From Wolfiporia cocos (lineage: Eukaryota; Basidiomycota; Agaricomycetes; Polyporales; Phaeolaceae): 64,000 nucleotides of DNA. Location of the stretch: NCBI GenBank assembly GCA_029448655.1, contig JACCLO010000010.1:3212797-3276796 (forward strand), written 5' to 3'. Shown here one piece after another: positions 10,802 through 22,660 of the stretch (the first letter of the stretch is position 1; every line of letters starts with the position of its first letter). Under the pieces are notes generated by a model. It did not search any database. It saw only the letters and a list, made by a program, of their open reading frames with translations, and was not told the origin of the DNA. The translations under genes and the position numbers were made by a program.

Positions 10802-11288
10802 TGACAAGGACTTACTTAGAAGACTTGAAGATGGCTTGGAGGCGAAAAGCAGACAAGTTAAGCAGTAACAAATGGCTAATAGCTTGGGGGGCTACTAGCA
10901 GTGTCGATAGATGATTAGTTCTGAGTCCTAAGCGACTCAGAAGGGCAGTATATATACATGTATGTCGGGACCCTAGGGACCGAGGGGAAGACCCCTAACA
11001 CCGTGTGTACGGGCATGTGATAGTGGCGACCGAGGATGAGTAATATCCCAGTCGGTGATTGTCATCAGTGTGACTAGCGATGAGTAAGACTCATGTGATG
11101 TTTGGTCTAGTGGACGAAGTGTGGCTACACGATGTAACTAGAGATAAGATAAGATAAGGACGGCGATCAGCGGCGGTAATTGTAAGTGGTGTGTATGTGT
11201 ATGTTAAGTACAGGATAAGTGCAGATAAGTGTTGGACGCGTTGTACAAGTCCAGGAAAATTAGGGCAAAATATAGAGAAATTGTGACA
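10802..11288 (-). mobile_element. 5' LTR of Gypsy element 3
   Basis: A 487-bp LTR reading TGACAAGG...TTGTGACA on the plus strand, distantly similar to family H LTRs, with a TATATATACATG core at 10949-10960. Its right edge lies within a hAT-like repeat: the sequence from 11289 continues a family also seen at 36058-36444. Confidence 0.75.
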
Positions 11289-11673
11289 ATATGATCTCAA
11301 TGGCCATTACAATGACTTGTATCTGCTAACACGGTGCGGAACGTTGTGACTACTGTTGCGATCGGGGTTGTGATCGAGATCTGGATTTTCGGTCAACATC
11401 ATAAGCAGCTGTAAAAACACTTGTAGATCAGATTATCAACAAATAGTAGACATATAAGCATTCTGAATATGTTGTGCTGTCATTTGAACTGCACAAGCCA
11501 ATAATTCCGAGGTCCTACCTGATTACCCATAAGCCCCGGCCTGAGCCTGAGCCGGGCCCAAGCCGGCCTGAGCCGTCAAGGAGGGCCCGGCTTGACATTT
11601 CGCTGAGCCCGAGCCCTTCAAAGCCGGGCCCAAGCCCCGGGCTTTGAGCCGAGCTGTGCTTTGCACATCACTA
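11289..11673 (+). mobile_element. hAT-like element, family G, right part (copy G2)
   Basis: Nearly identical to 36060-36444 and ending TTTGCACATCACTA. The left part is missing because element 3 lies at the junction. The last 150 bases are GC-rich with repeated GAGCC(C/G)GGCC motifs. The CATCACTA terminus matches hAT-type ends. No transposase is encoded. Confidence 0.7.
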
Positions 11674-11915
11674 TTTAGGATAGACACGCTAGCTATTGGA
11701 TGTACATACATATAGTGTAGGCTGAGGTTTTACAACCTCAGTCTTGTTATTCTCAACATCAGGGGTGGACCCCCTCTCTCTACTATGTGTGCGCCTGATA
11801 GCTGACACTCTATACTTTAGACCTACTAGTCTGGGTGCAAGGCTGGCCATCATGCCCTTGGGGAGGTGTATTAGGGTCCCCTGCTATGTGGGTAGCACAT
11901 ACATAGTCTGTGTCA
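11674..11915 (+). mobile_element. Possible LTR remnant (R-U5 part)
   Basis: A TATA-like ACATACATATAG is followed by ACCTCAGTCTTGTTATTCTC and, 200 bases later, the LTR-type end CTGTGTCA. Similar layouts occur at 40330-40459, 54440-54623 and 55250-55379. The U3 part is not recognised. Confidence 0.4.
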
Positions 11916-12236
11916 ATGCCCTCCTTCTTCCCTTCTCATGCATCAAATATCCTTCCTCCTCCACAACAGTTCATGCTCTGCCACACATGCACTGTTGCAA
12001 GCTCTCGCATGATGATGCCACTGTGCACACATGGCAAAGTATGAACAGATTGTGTGTGCACTCTCCTGCTCACCCCCTTCCCTACCCTCGATGGTGAGCT
12101 GCAGGCTACCATGCAGCTGCATGCCCTTGATGTTGCTGCTCATGGGAATGCGAGCTGAGATCACAGATGAAAACTTTGAGCTGAAGACATCAATATAATC
12201 ATCTGCAGTCAGCTGTTCAATTTTCCCAGGTTTGAG
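11916..12236. other. Unassigned spacer
   Basis: Nothing recognisable. It ends at the 8-bp target duplication of the following hAT-like element. Confidence 0.45.
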
Positions 12237-12244
12237 ACCAATTC

Positions 12245-12883
12245 TAGTGATGTGCCAGGCCCGGCCCGGCTCAAAAGCCCCGGCTTTGGCCCGGCTTTGG
12301 ACGGCCTTGGCTTTTCAAAACCTCAGGCCGGGCCCCCATTGACGGCCCAGGGCTTGGCCCGGCCTGGCCTGGGGCTTGCCCGGGGCCTGGCACTGTGAGG
12401 ATGATCATCACTGTAGCCACACAAACTCATAACGTACCTTCTCCAACTATCTTCTGACAAAGCCAAGCTCCAGTATCTTCAATAATTAGTGAATTATAGT
12501 GTGAAATCATCATTTCACCGGCACGGTGCTCTGTGGCACGCCTTCCAAATGGGGCATCGTATAGGCGCCCAAAAGTGAGCGACAGGCTTCAGCACCAAAT
12601 ATTCATTCCATGGGACTATCCTCTTGCTTGAATTTAATGATATAGACATACTTCATTGGAATATGGCATACTGCTACTATATATATCCTTATGTCATAGT
12701 TACTAGACATTTTATCCGTTAGAGCTTTCAGGCCGGGGCTCACGGCTTGGCCCGGCCCGGCTTGAGACACAAGCCGGGCCCTGGGCCGTCTCAAGCCGTG
12801 GTGTAGGGCCTGGCCTGGCCCGGCCCAAGTAGGGCTTGGCCCGGCCCGGCCTATGGCCCAAAGCCGGGCCTGGCACATCACTA
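12245..12883 (+). mobile_element. Non-autonomous hAT-like element, family F (copy F1)
   Basis: A 639-bp element with terminal inverted repeats TAGTGATGTGCCAGGC and GCCTGGCACATCACTA. It is flanked by the perfect 8-bp duplication ACCAATTC (12237-12244 and 12884-12891). An 8-bp duplication with TAGTGATG ends is characteristic of the hAT superfamily. Both subterminal regions are packed with GGCCCGGCC-type repeats able to pair with each other, while the centre is AT-rich. It encodes no transposase. Other copies are at 33975-34614 and 39672-40280. Confidence 0.9.
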
Positions 12884-12891
12884 ACCAATTC

Positions 12892-13766
12892 ATACCTTCA
12901 AGGACTCGGTGCACAGATTGTTCACAATGTCGACATCTACATCAAACCACTTCCTTATTTTCTGCAATGGAGGATGTTCATCGCATGCCTCGGGATCATG
13001 ATGAACATGAACGACATCCTCGCATGCTTCTGGTGAAGCAGCATGTATGAGACAGTCAACTCCTGTCACTTTGGACACCTCCTGTACCTTCATAAATGAA
13101 AATATGTCTAGTAATTACAGAAAATAGAAGGGGTGCCACAGGCCCATATGACCTTAAGACCGCATTTTTGACTGAGAATCTACTCTTCGTTGCCAACTTG
13201 AAGATTGCATAGCGGGCCTTGCCGGAACCGGCGCTACCCTTATCTGATAGCTGCAACTGTCACTGTACTGCATAATTTCTGTGGAACTGATCTTTCGAAA
13301 TGAATTTTGTTTTTGAGGGACAACCAACAATGGTCGGTCTGTCAGAAATGCAATACTTGCTTGGAACTCTAGCAGTAGCTTTTCACAATACATGCAAATA
13401 AATGCGCAAGAAGTCCGAGGTGCAAATGCGGTAGTGGGAAGCAGAAATCAAATAACAAGGTCGTTGTCGTTTGTCTCATTGAGTGATCGTGTCTCATTGA
13501 GTGATCGATGACTGTAGTTCTCTTACGGGAACGGCGGGCTCCACAGGCTTGCGAAAACACTTTACTATAACCCCAACACGAGGGCGCCTTCACATCCGCG
13601 GTACCGTTCAAACTATCCATCGCGATGGTGCTCCAAAAGTATATTATATATATCTCGTTCTGCTGGCACAGTCGTACAGGTGAAATCTTGATAAAAATCA
13701 GGAAAAGGAAAACTGAGAGACAATCACAGAGTACAGAAAGAAAGGCGCCCTCGTCGCTGTCTATCA
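12892..13766. other. Spacer downstream of the Crinkler-type gene
   Basis: No convincing gene. Minus-strand frames of 66-132 codons occur but show no recognisable motif. It holds the first copy of a 29-bp direct repeat (13210-13238). Confidence 0.45.
13210..13238. repeat. 29-bp direct repeat, left copy
   Basis: Contains the near-palindromic core GCCGGAACCGGC. The second copy at 16788-16816, in the same orientation, differs at one base. The pair brackets the Crinkler-type gene. Confidence 0.7.
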
Positions 13767-16390
13767 CTACGCCACCATCACTGTCGTCAGCTGCGGTAAT
13801 GGTATCGTCGGCCGCAATGAGTGCGTAAACAACATGCTGTCCTTCGGATACAACGCGTCATCATGCTCATCCGTTCTGCGCACGTTGAGCAAGTCCTTCA
13901 ACGCCGGTCGCTGCCCAGGGTCCTGGTCCAGGAGACGTATTGCTATCTTGTTCAGATGCTTCCGCTCCGGCCCAAGCGGTCCACACAACTTAAATGTGTC
14001 TTGGATGAGCTTGCCTGCCGCCCAACAATCGGCACGAATGGGACTGTAGCGGTGCTCGCCTACTTCTGGAGCCGTCCAGTCCTCCGTTCCAACATATCCG
14101 CTGATCTGCGCATCCTCATATTGCAATCGGCGGGCCAGACCAAAATCGATGATATACACCTTCTGCGTACTGACATCGACGACTATGTTCGTTGGCTTGA
14201 GGTCAAGATGTGAGATGTTGTGCTCGTGTAGGAATGCGACGCCCTCTACAATCTGACGGACGTAATCATGGAGAGCGTCCAGATTTCTCCTGTCGACGAG
14301 CAGGGGGTAGAATTCGAATTTGGGCATCACGAGGATGCACAGGTCGGCGCTCGCATCGATAATCTCGACCACGGGTATTGTGTGATTGCGTGGGTCGGAG
14401 CGCAACTCGGGCGAGTTAAGGTATCGCAGCAATACGACCTCAGTACTGTCCCTCTTAACCAATTTGACCATGAACTCTTCGTCCTGGTCTGGTTTCCATA
14501 CTCTAGCGACATGCGGATGCTGATCTGATGTGAGCAATCAACGATGTGGTCATAGCTCGCGCTTACATTTCCGATAGTCGCCCGAATACAATAGCCGCGC
14601 AACTGCAATGCTGTGGTATGCTCCGTGATCGTTCCCATAGACGAACCTTGGCGGGATGATTTCTTTGTCGATGTTGCCGTCGATTGCTTGCTCGCGCTCG
14701 ATAAGGATCCCAAACCGAGATCCTTCATAGCTTCGGAGAGCGCCTGCAGATTGGCGTCCATTTCGTTGTCGAATCCGTCTATAAGGGACTGCAGCTCATG
14801 CTGGCGGTAGTTGTAAAGCTGCAGGGCAAACTGCATGGCTTCCCTAGGTTCAGCCAACTTGAAAATGGCGTCATGCAAGATCGTGACCTTCCAAAACCTG
14901 TCAGCCAACAAAACGTCATCAGACTTAAAAGTCGACTACCGCATCGTTGTTGCTTCTATCATCCTGATAGACCAGGTATCGCTCCACCCCGAGGTTTTTG
15001 TTCAGATAAATGCAGAGCTGAACAAATGCTTTGTCACCCCGAAAATGGTTTCCCACTCTAACGTATACGGCAGCTTGTAGTAGCATGCGCGCTCGGTCTG
15101 TCTCGTTTTCCGGATCAGATACACATTCTCCGAGGATTAGAGGAAGCGCAGATTTGTCCGAAAGCGCAGATGCGATCGAAAGCATGAAGTCACTTTTTGG
15201 CTTATACGTATACGAGTTCTTCGGCGAACGATCACTAACGAGCATGGAGGGCATGGCTTCCACTGATCTGGAAAACGATCTTTATACATATTGTCTTGGG
15301 CGCAAACAGGCCACTTACTTGTTGTACAGTACACCATCAGCATTGGCCAAAATGCGATCGACGAGGTAACCAGTGAAATGTTGGTCTTTGTAGAAGGATG
15401 ATTTTGACTTGATATAGGTTATCAGAGGAGCGCACTCGGTAACAGCGAGACGGTATGTCAGCAGTTCTTGCTGTTGCTGATTGACATGATTCAAGGACCC
15501 TGACTCGAAGTAATCATTCAGCGCATCTGTGCCAATGGCTTGTGAGAGAATCCTGTAATCGTCCTAACGGTGGAATCAGATATACAGTCAGCATCCTCGG
15601 GCATCACTGGTACGCCTATCAACGCACCGTTGACACGAGCTCAGAGGGGATGATCCTTTTCCTCTTAAGTGATTTGATGAGATTTTTCACAAATATGGGG
15701 GCATTGTCAATTTCGTTCGGATTTGACAAACGTACGGTCACTATAGTGCCGTCGCGGTCGTGTGGGAAGGAAATCTTGTTCTCTGGTATAAGAAGGTCGC
15801 GCAGGTCGAATCGCCGGAGTTTATTGACGTAAAATCGAGCCCTCTGCTCCGAACCGATTAAGTCCTTTATTCGCTGCGCCTGGAGAAACTCCTCCAGAGT
15901 GGCTATTGCACAATGAATGACATGACTGGCGCAGTGGGATAAACGCGGGCGAAACTCACGTAAATTGACTGCGACGATGACGTGCACCAGGTTGTTCCTC
16001 TGCTCGACTCCATTATCGATGAGTTCATTCACGCGCTCGTCGTCTTCCATCTCTCGTGCGACAGCGTCAAGGCGGCCCTTGGCTCCCTTGATCCTCTTCG
16101 TCAGGACATCCTTCGCCTTCTTCTTCTCGTCCCTGGTGAGTAGTTCCGCATTGGGCTGAGGAGGCTGTGAGGGTCGTCAAGATGCGGCATGGGTGATGGC
16201 CACATACCCTCCACAGAGTCATGGTTAGTAACTCCGTCGCTGAGAGCCCGTAGTCTCGCAGCTTGCTAGCAATGGCATCTCGTAGTTTGAACATGCTAGC
16301 TCCCACAGCAACCTCGACTTCGCTTACTTCCGCCATGAGTTGTTTTTTGGCATCGTAGTAAAGATAACGAATTGAGAGTTGATCAGGCAT
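13767..16390 (-). CDS. Crinkler-type protein: ubiquitin-like header, endonuclease-like domain, protein kinase
   Basis: Seven exons are supported by splice signals: 16390-16208, 16164-15960, 15902-15628, 15563-15319, 15267 to about 14930, to 14567, and 14519-13767. Exon 1 encodes a short beta-rich header (MPDQLSIRYLYYD...) like the CRN N-terminal domain. Exons 2-4 give a charged helical middle. Exon 5 has a block resembling a PD-(D/E)xK fold (KSDFML ... LPLILGECVSD ... RYLVYQ), but the usual lysine after Glu is not seen. The last exon is a kinase: VKLVK lysine, SHLDLKPTN catalytic loop, IDFGLA magnesium loop, APEVG. Crinklers are known from oomycetes and fungi with nuclease-kinase cores acting in host nuclei. 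A one-base frame shift near 14930 is unexplained and may be decay or a sequencing error. Confidence 0.65.
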
Positions 16391-17037
16391 GAGAAGGCGA
16401 TCACTTCAATGCAGAACGCAGGCGTCCGACTCGTTGAAGGTGGAAGTTGGCAGCTGAATGTGGCGGCACGTGCCATCGACTGGCCCTTCCGGCGCTTAAT
16501 CTCCGCCTGCTCTTCGCTCTTCGCAGTGTGCGTACCGCGCTGATTGTCTCGCTGATTCTATCCGGTTCAATACACTGTTGTATTTCCCGCTCGAAGGGGT
16601 ATCTATGCTGTACACCCCAAAGAGTTTCACGTCTTGTCTTCCAAACGCCTGTATGGGTTGTCTGGAAGACAACAACCTCAGCTACGCATATATGTTTGAT
16701 AGATGCTGCCCCTCTGTACTGTCGCCACAAATACATAGCACATGTGCTCTAAGCAGTTGTGAATCACACTGGATAGAATAATAACCGTAGCGGGCCCTGC
16801 CGGAACCGGCGCTACCTCATTATCATATATCATAAATATACCAGCTATGTTTGAAGCGTCCACAGAAGCACAAGCTTGTATTCTGAATTCTGAACAACGT
16901 CGGCTCGAATCGGCGTCTTAATTCAGAGATGTCTAGTAGCGCGCGTGTCGCGTCACGTCACGTATTCGTAACGGGTGTGACACCACGCGTCTTGACAGCC
17001 ATATAACTAGTTACTCCTTGTACACCCACCACTTGAA
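16391..17037. other. Divergent intergenic region
   Basis: Lies between the Crinkler-type gene (minus) and the SYCP2-like gene (plus) and probably holds both promoters. It also contains the right copy of the 29-bp repeat and a run of CGTCACGTCACGTATTCGTAACG near 16955. No TATA box is certain. Confidence 0.4.
16788..16816. repeat. 29-bp direct repeat, right copy
   Basis: 28 of 29 bases match 13210-13238. It lies about 400 bases upstream of the Crinkler-type start codon. Confidence 0.7.
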
Positions 17038-20000
17038 ATGTCTGATTGCTGCAGCAGACTATCTCAAGATCTTGCACCAAGAATAGCAAAAGTCTAGCAG
17101 AGGCCCTCGAGAAGGTGTCCTCCCACCTCGTCTTACTTGTAAGGCAGCTATTTGGGGCTCAGTGGATGTCTGTTCATCATCATATAGAATTTATCCACGA
17201 TATCCGAGCAAGCATCCAAAGTGTTATCTCAGTATCTGCGCAGACCCCTTCTTCCCATATACTCCGCTTTTCCGCGGCCTGCCCTTGAAGCCGCTGCTGC
17301 GATTTTCTACAAGGTCTATCACGAGAAGAAGGTTCTCCCAACTCTTAGAAAGCAGCAGAATGAGCAACAGGGGCTATGGGAAGGAGTGCTCAACTCTCTC
17401 TTGTCCGGTGTTCTCGTATGCTTTAGTTCGATGTTCACACTTTGTCCGGGAAGCTGACTATGTCCAGGATTTTCTCGATGAAGGTGAAAACGGTAATATC
17501 CATCCCCATGCCCTTCTCCAGATGGGCTCATGCGTGCGCTAGACAAGGGCAAAAGTAGCAAAGCAAAGGACGTCATAGCAGCCATGCTTGTTCCCAATCT
17601 ACGCGACATATGTTTCTCACTAACTGCTCCGATGATAAGTACTGGTTTACGATGCACTGTACGATCTCTTACACCTTTATGTATGCGCCAAATTTATACT
17701 CATCTCGACATTACCAGGCATATACTCTTCTCGCCGATTCTGCTGCGATGCATCACGCCAATCAACACACGCTTCGTGACGACCAAATCCTTGGAGGGTG
17801 AGCCTGATTCCATTTTACCTTACCATGCCGCATATCATTGCTTGTGCGTAGTCATCGCCTCGGAGCCACCATCTGGCGCACCAAAGGTAAGCTCTCTCGA
17901 AGAGCGTCATGTCAGATTCCGATACCATGATCCAGATTTCTTTCCTCTGGAGAGCTTGTTGACACTATTTGCGCTTATTGCCTTCAACGAAGGGGACTGC
18001 CTCCGGTCGCGCGAAGCGTACTGCATTCATCCAGTCTGTGTTCAGCAAGTCATCTCCCCCGGAGACCACCAGCATCGGACAAAAGGTCGTGGAGCTGCTT
18101 GAGAACGTGCCCTCGGAGGACTGGGACATGACCTCACGGAAGATTGCCGAAGCACTGGCTGCTGGCGACCGGACTTTGTGAGTAACTTAAGCTGCCGTAT
18201 TATCACGCTGACCGGCGCCATATAGCCCGCAGCCTTTTGCAATAGAAGAAGTCTGTGCCTGTGGGCAAACACAACGATGCGATAGGTTTATGTCGATCCC
18301 AAGGCAATACTCGTGAACGTGCTCATAGAGGTGTGCCTTTTGACCTTATTCGATGTCTGTCATACGGTGAGCTGACTATATGTGCATACATCGATACAGG
18401 ATAACCAATATGAATCCCTGACAATCTCATACACTTCTATACGCAAAATAGATATCCTGCGCAAGCGTTCTGGCAAGGAGAGGGTCAGCGCGCAGGTGCA
18501 AATTGTCATGTGCAGTCCTCCTATTCTTGGAGGAGAACCGATAATTTCTGGCATAGACGAAAGCGGCCCAGTTGTAACGTTTACTCTTACGAGCGGCAAT
18601 CTGGACAGATTTGCAAATGCGTTGCGCGACAGAGGTCAAGTAAGAAAGCGTAGCTTATACTTTCTATCTGGCTTGCGAGTGCTGACACGGTATCGTAATG
18701 CAGGGACAGAAGTATAGAGAGATACTCCCACCGAAGCTATCACTAGCGACGTCGCCACTGGTTTTAGATTTTGACACCCAGGGCAAGCCGATGAAACAAC
18801 TAAGCCAATCCGAGGTACGCTAAATTGATCGCATTCTTCCATGACTGATCTCCACTCATTAGAGAATTGAGAAAGTCCAACAATGTGAGTATCACACAAT
18901 CCATAGCATCCGCGCTCATCAACACTGCCAACTTTCCGCTAGTCTACAATACCAACCAAAGCAGTGACGAACTCAGCTGCGGATCAGACTTTGACAACGC
19001 GACTAGTTCGAGATCTTCTGCTGTCGACGAACGTCAGTCTATGAAATCTACGCCCCATATGCGTTCGAAAAATGTCCGAAGAGAAGCCTTCGGCGCAAGC
19101 GATGAGGAACTATATGATCCATCTGACGTCGACCCGGTTCTACTGGCCCCGCCTCAACGTAGGCGACGGTCGGAAGGCCCTAGAGTAATCTCCACTAAGT
19201 CAGCCAAATCGCCCGAATCTCGACTTGCCGGGAAAACCCGCAAGTCGACCGATAACTCTGTTGCCGCCAAGGCCTACAAGAGAAAGCGAGATTCTACTGA
19301 GTGCAGCGAAGACGGTCCTAACTCAGATAAGCTGGCAGAGGACGCTGTTGCCAATAAACGATCCAAGACTTCCCCGACAGGTCGTAGCGCTCTTTGCATA
19401 CCAGTTCCTCCAGAGCGCACGGAATCTCAGGTACTTAAGCCTCGTTCTACAACGGCGACTAGGGCAACCAACAGATATCGCGGCGAAAAGGAGAAAATAT
19501 GTTCTCCTACCTCATGCTCCCACATGATTGACTATGGTGCTCTACCTGAATCCGATCCATTTTTGTCTACTCGGAACACGTCGTCTCCTCTCACAGCTTT
19601 GTCTGCTCGTCGCAAGAAGGCCAACAATAAACCTGCCCCGGAAAGCAAAGCCCTTAGTCGAGCACGACCAAAGGTAGACCTCATAAAGCAAAGCTCTGGA
19701 AGACCAAACCGTCTCCGCTGGACCCTATCGTCTACCAGGGAGCCTCGGACGACGATCCGTTATGCGACAGGCATGAGCTATCTGACACGTTCGTCGAGGA
19801 CGAACCTGTCGAAGAGACTAAATCAATCGGAAGTAAAAATCGAGACACACGCAAGGCATGTGGTCCCTGCTCTCACAGCCAGTGCTTCGACAACGGACAA
19901 AAGGGTATGTTTGTCCTCTTGCATTCTCGTGATTGATGAGAAAGCCATATCATGGTCGTGGACTACAGAGAGTCGAAATGTCGATCCCTGCCTTGCAAGA

Positions 20001-21393
20001 GAAAGCTCACCCATTGTCAGGTTCTACCAACATTGCTAAGGCGCGTGTATCGTGACACTTTCTACGCCATATGCTAATACTAAAATAGTCCACAAGCAAA
20101 AAGAGAAAGATTGCGCCGTGGGCCAACCTCACTTCTGAAGCCCCTCACAGATCTGCGAACGTAGACAACAGTACGAGTGGGGTTCCTGGTGTTCACCACG
20201 AAGAAACCATACAGCCTACACTGAATACTTCGGGACGCCCATCTCTGTCCAAGAAGTCTATGTCATCATCTGCATCTGAAAGCCTCTTGACGGGATCTGG
20301 TAACGTTCATACAGTGCTTCTGCCTGAGGAGCCAGCCACCGCTGAAGATTCTATGTCAGACATCTCCGAAGTTGCCAACAAGGCGATACATGCGACCATA
20401 GCAGATTCCATACTGGGAACGAATACCACACCAAGAACCGATCGTATGCATTCTCCTGCTCCTCTCGTCATCCCTCTCCGGAAAAGCTTGAGCAAACTGA
20501 TTTTGAGTTGACGGAGGTAACATCTACCCCAATTGGCAAGGTCATCAAGGTCGATGATCGTGCAGGAGACTCTGTCTCCACGAGAAAGACCCATCCTAGA
20601 CATTCCGTTACCTTCGCGCCGGTTGTAGAAGAACGCAAACCGTCGCCGGAGTTGAACTTTGAGATTGGTTCTCGGAGTCAGCCCACATCACTGAGCCCGT
20701 ACAAGCGAGAGAGGGCTACTGGTAAACTTATACATAGATACAACAGCGCACTTGTGACTTTTGTTGTTAGTGTCAATGGGACAGCTGCTGCAGGATATTG
20801 AACACGAGCCTTTCATAGGGCGACGTGAACGTGGCTCATTCCAGAAAACAAATATAACGGGTGCTGGGAACCGCTCGTGGCGCAAGGAAGCCGCTGCAAA
20901 TGTCTAGGACATCGAATATGTTCTGTGGGAGTTGCATCAGGTGCCATAGAAGCTGCTGAGGATATTGCGGTATGCTGAGTATGTGCTCGACCCTCGCAGG
21001 CTATTTTCGACAAGATCACGGATCGCTTTGATAGTGTACGTGAAGAAGTGCGCATTGATCGGAGTGCAATCCTCCGGAAGGCAGCGCAGGATCTTATGCA
21101 AATGTGTGCGGATAGGTGTGTGCTGACTGCCCGTACATACTTCGCGTTCTTGCGGACCTGCTGATCCTGTGAACGGCCACCGCAGTGTCGCCCACTTCAA
21201 CCACCTTATCGACCTCGAGGCCGAATATGCATCCTCTGGGCGTGCTGTCACTGGCAGTTTGGAAGAGTGGCTTCGCGCAAACGAAGGGATATGCTGCAAA
21301 ATAGAAGAGACAATAAAGAGCATCGATCGTACAACACTCGTTGGAAGGATGCCGGTGGTCCTAGTGGAAATTCCCGTGAGCCTGAGACAGTGA
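17038..21393 (+). CDS. Candidate meiotic axis protein, SYCP2/Red1-like
   Basis: A multi-exon gene read from several frames. The first 1.1 kb gives helical, armadillo-like segments (AEALEKVSSHL; LPIYSAFPRPALEAAAA; SLLTLFALIAFN). Next comes a beta-rich PH-like block (18235-18720) with PFAIEEVC, DRF, VDPKAILVNVLIE, SLTISYTSIRKIDI and VVTFTLTSGNLDRFANAL. Then about 1.6 kb of Ser/Lys/Arg-rich disordered sequence (18900-20700), and a C-terminal helical segment (about 21000-21390). This order (ARM, Spt16M-like, disorder, coiled coil) fits SYCP2/Red1 axis-core proteins. Likely introns include 18181-18226, about 18334-18400 and about 18639-18704. A missing T near 18290 breaks the frame between DRF and YVDP. 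Assignment rests on architecture and remembered motifs; exon limits are incomplete. Confidence 0.45.
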
Positions 21394-22660
21394 AAGGAAT
21401 ACAACCATGTTATAGTAGAGAACGCGGTGAGTTCGCTCGATCTCACAAACGCTCTAGTACAAATCATTGCATGTTGGTCATACATGCAGCTGTACCATGA
21501 GACGGGAAACAAGACACAGCTGTATACAAGCAATCGGTCCACGCACGCCTCAGAAGGGATGGTGTTAGGTTACACGACCGTTGCAAGCGGAAGGTGATAT
21601 GCGCAATGCATGTAACTCTCACCTAACTACCGTCGTCCGGCATTCGATACTCAAAGAACTCGTTGTTTTGACAATGGTATGCCAATAACCCCGCGCAAGA
21701 CTACCTAGCATTCTAACGCAGCGTGGGGAAGCTAAAGTATTCGCCGTGACGCCTCGCCACCCAGCTTCCTTTGTTCATATCGTCTCGATACAGAGCACCT
21801 TGCGTTATGCATCCATCGGGCTCATCTTGACCACGATTGGGGCGCAGCCACTCCTCGCCAGCGTGGTACCCTCCTCTTCCCATCCCGCGCGCCACACAAT
21901 CTTCCATTTTCCACGCTCTTGTTGAATGATTACTTCTTCCATCATCGCCGAACATGCTCTCTGACACCCGTAACATAAGTTTATATCCGATGACGGCGAC
22001 AGCCTGAGACATCGTTTCACAGCATCGCGGCGGGTCTCTTGGCACGGAAAGATTAGGTTTACTTCTCAACAAAATCGGCTATGAGCACAGCTGTGCACGC
22101 ATCAAAGCACGCATTGGTGAGCCGATTTGCCATCGACTTCCGCCATTGTGTGGGCTGGAACCGCATCAGAATGGTGCCTGTGCGCAGCATTCATGAAAGC
22201 GTGAAGGGGACTTGCTAGGCGCTCTTTTCACGAAGGGTTCATGAGCCTAGACGATGTTACGGGTCGAATACCCGTTCGTATATTCGAGTCGCGAATATAG
22301 ATCGTTCTTCTGCACGTAGGCGCGTTGCCGTATGCAAGGCAAATACTCGTTAGATGCCTTCGGGTCCTAAGTGAAGTCCTTAGGAGATCGGTTGTTATCC
22401 AATACGCGTTAGAGGATATAATTTGTTCAAGTGCGAGGCGAATAGAATATAAGACTCGCCTAAGTCCGAGAAGTCAGTGTGCACTTCGAGGACTTAGTCG
22501 TTCGGTTGCTCGAGTGAAGAATACTGAGCGTAGTTTCCTACGTTTGAGAACGAGTATAAGACTTCTTGTTTATACAACAAGGTCGAGCTAAAGAGCCTCG
22601 ACAGTATGTACATTAGTTTATATACTACGTTGAGTTTCAGGGGTCAAGTCCGTCCCAGAT
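21394..22660. other. Unassigned region
   Basis: No supported gene. A minus-strand frame at 21713-22072 has no recognisable features. Between 22240 and 22600 there are short inverted motifs around ATATTCG and CGAATAT. The region ends at the 50-bp direct repeat beside Gypsy element 1. Confidence 0.4.

Larger units (their letters stand above)
6340..11288 (-). mobile_element. Gypsy element 3, 3'-truncated
   Basis: Minus-strand Ty3/Gypsy element. In transcription order it has a 5' LTR (11288-10802), an 11-base primer-binding site (10799-10789), a leader, ORF1 (10203-8558, split by a solo LTR), gag (8372-6519) and the first 60 codons of pol up to the protease active site (6522-6340). Reverse transcriptase, RNase H and integrase are absent. 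It is related to elements 1 and 2 of this window. Confidence 0.85.

Noticed and set aside
21713..22072. Minus-strand ORF as a gene
   Set aside because: No motif, odd composition and no splice-supported neighbours.
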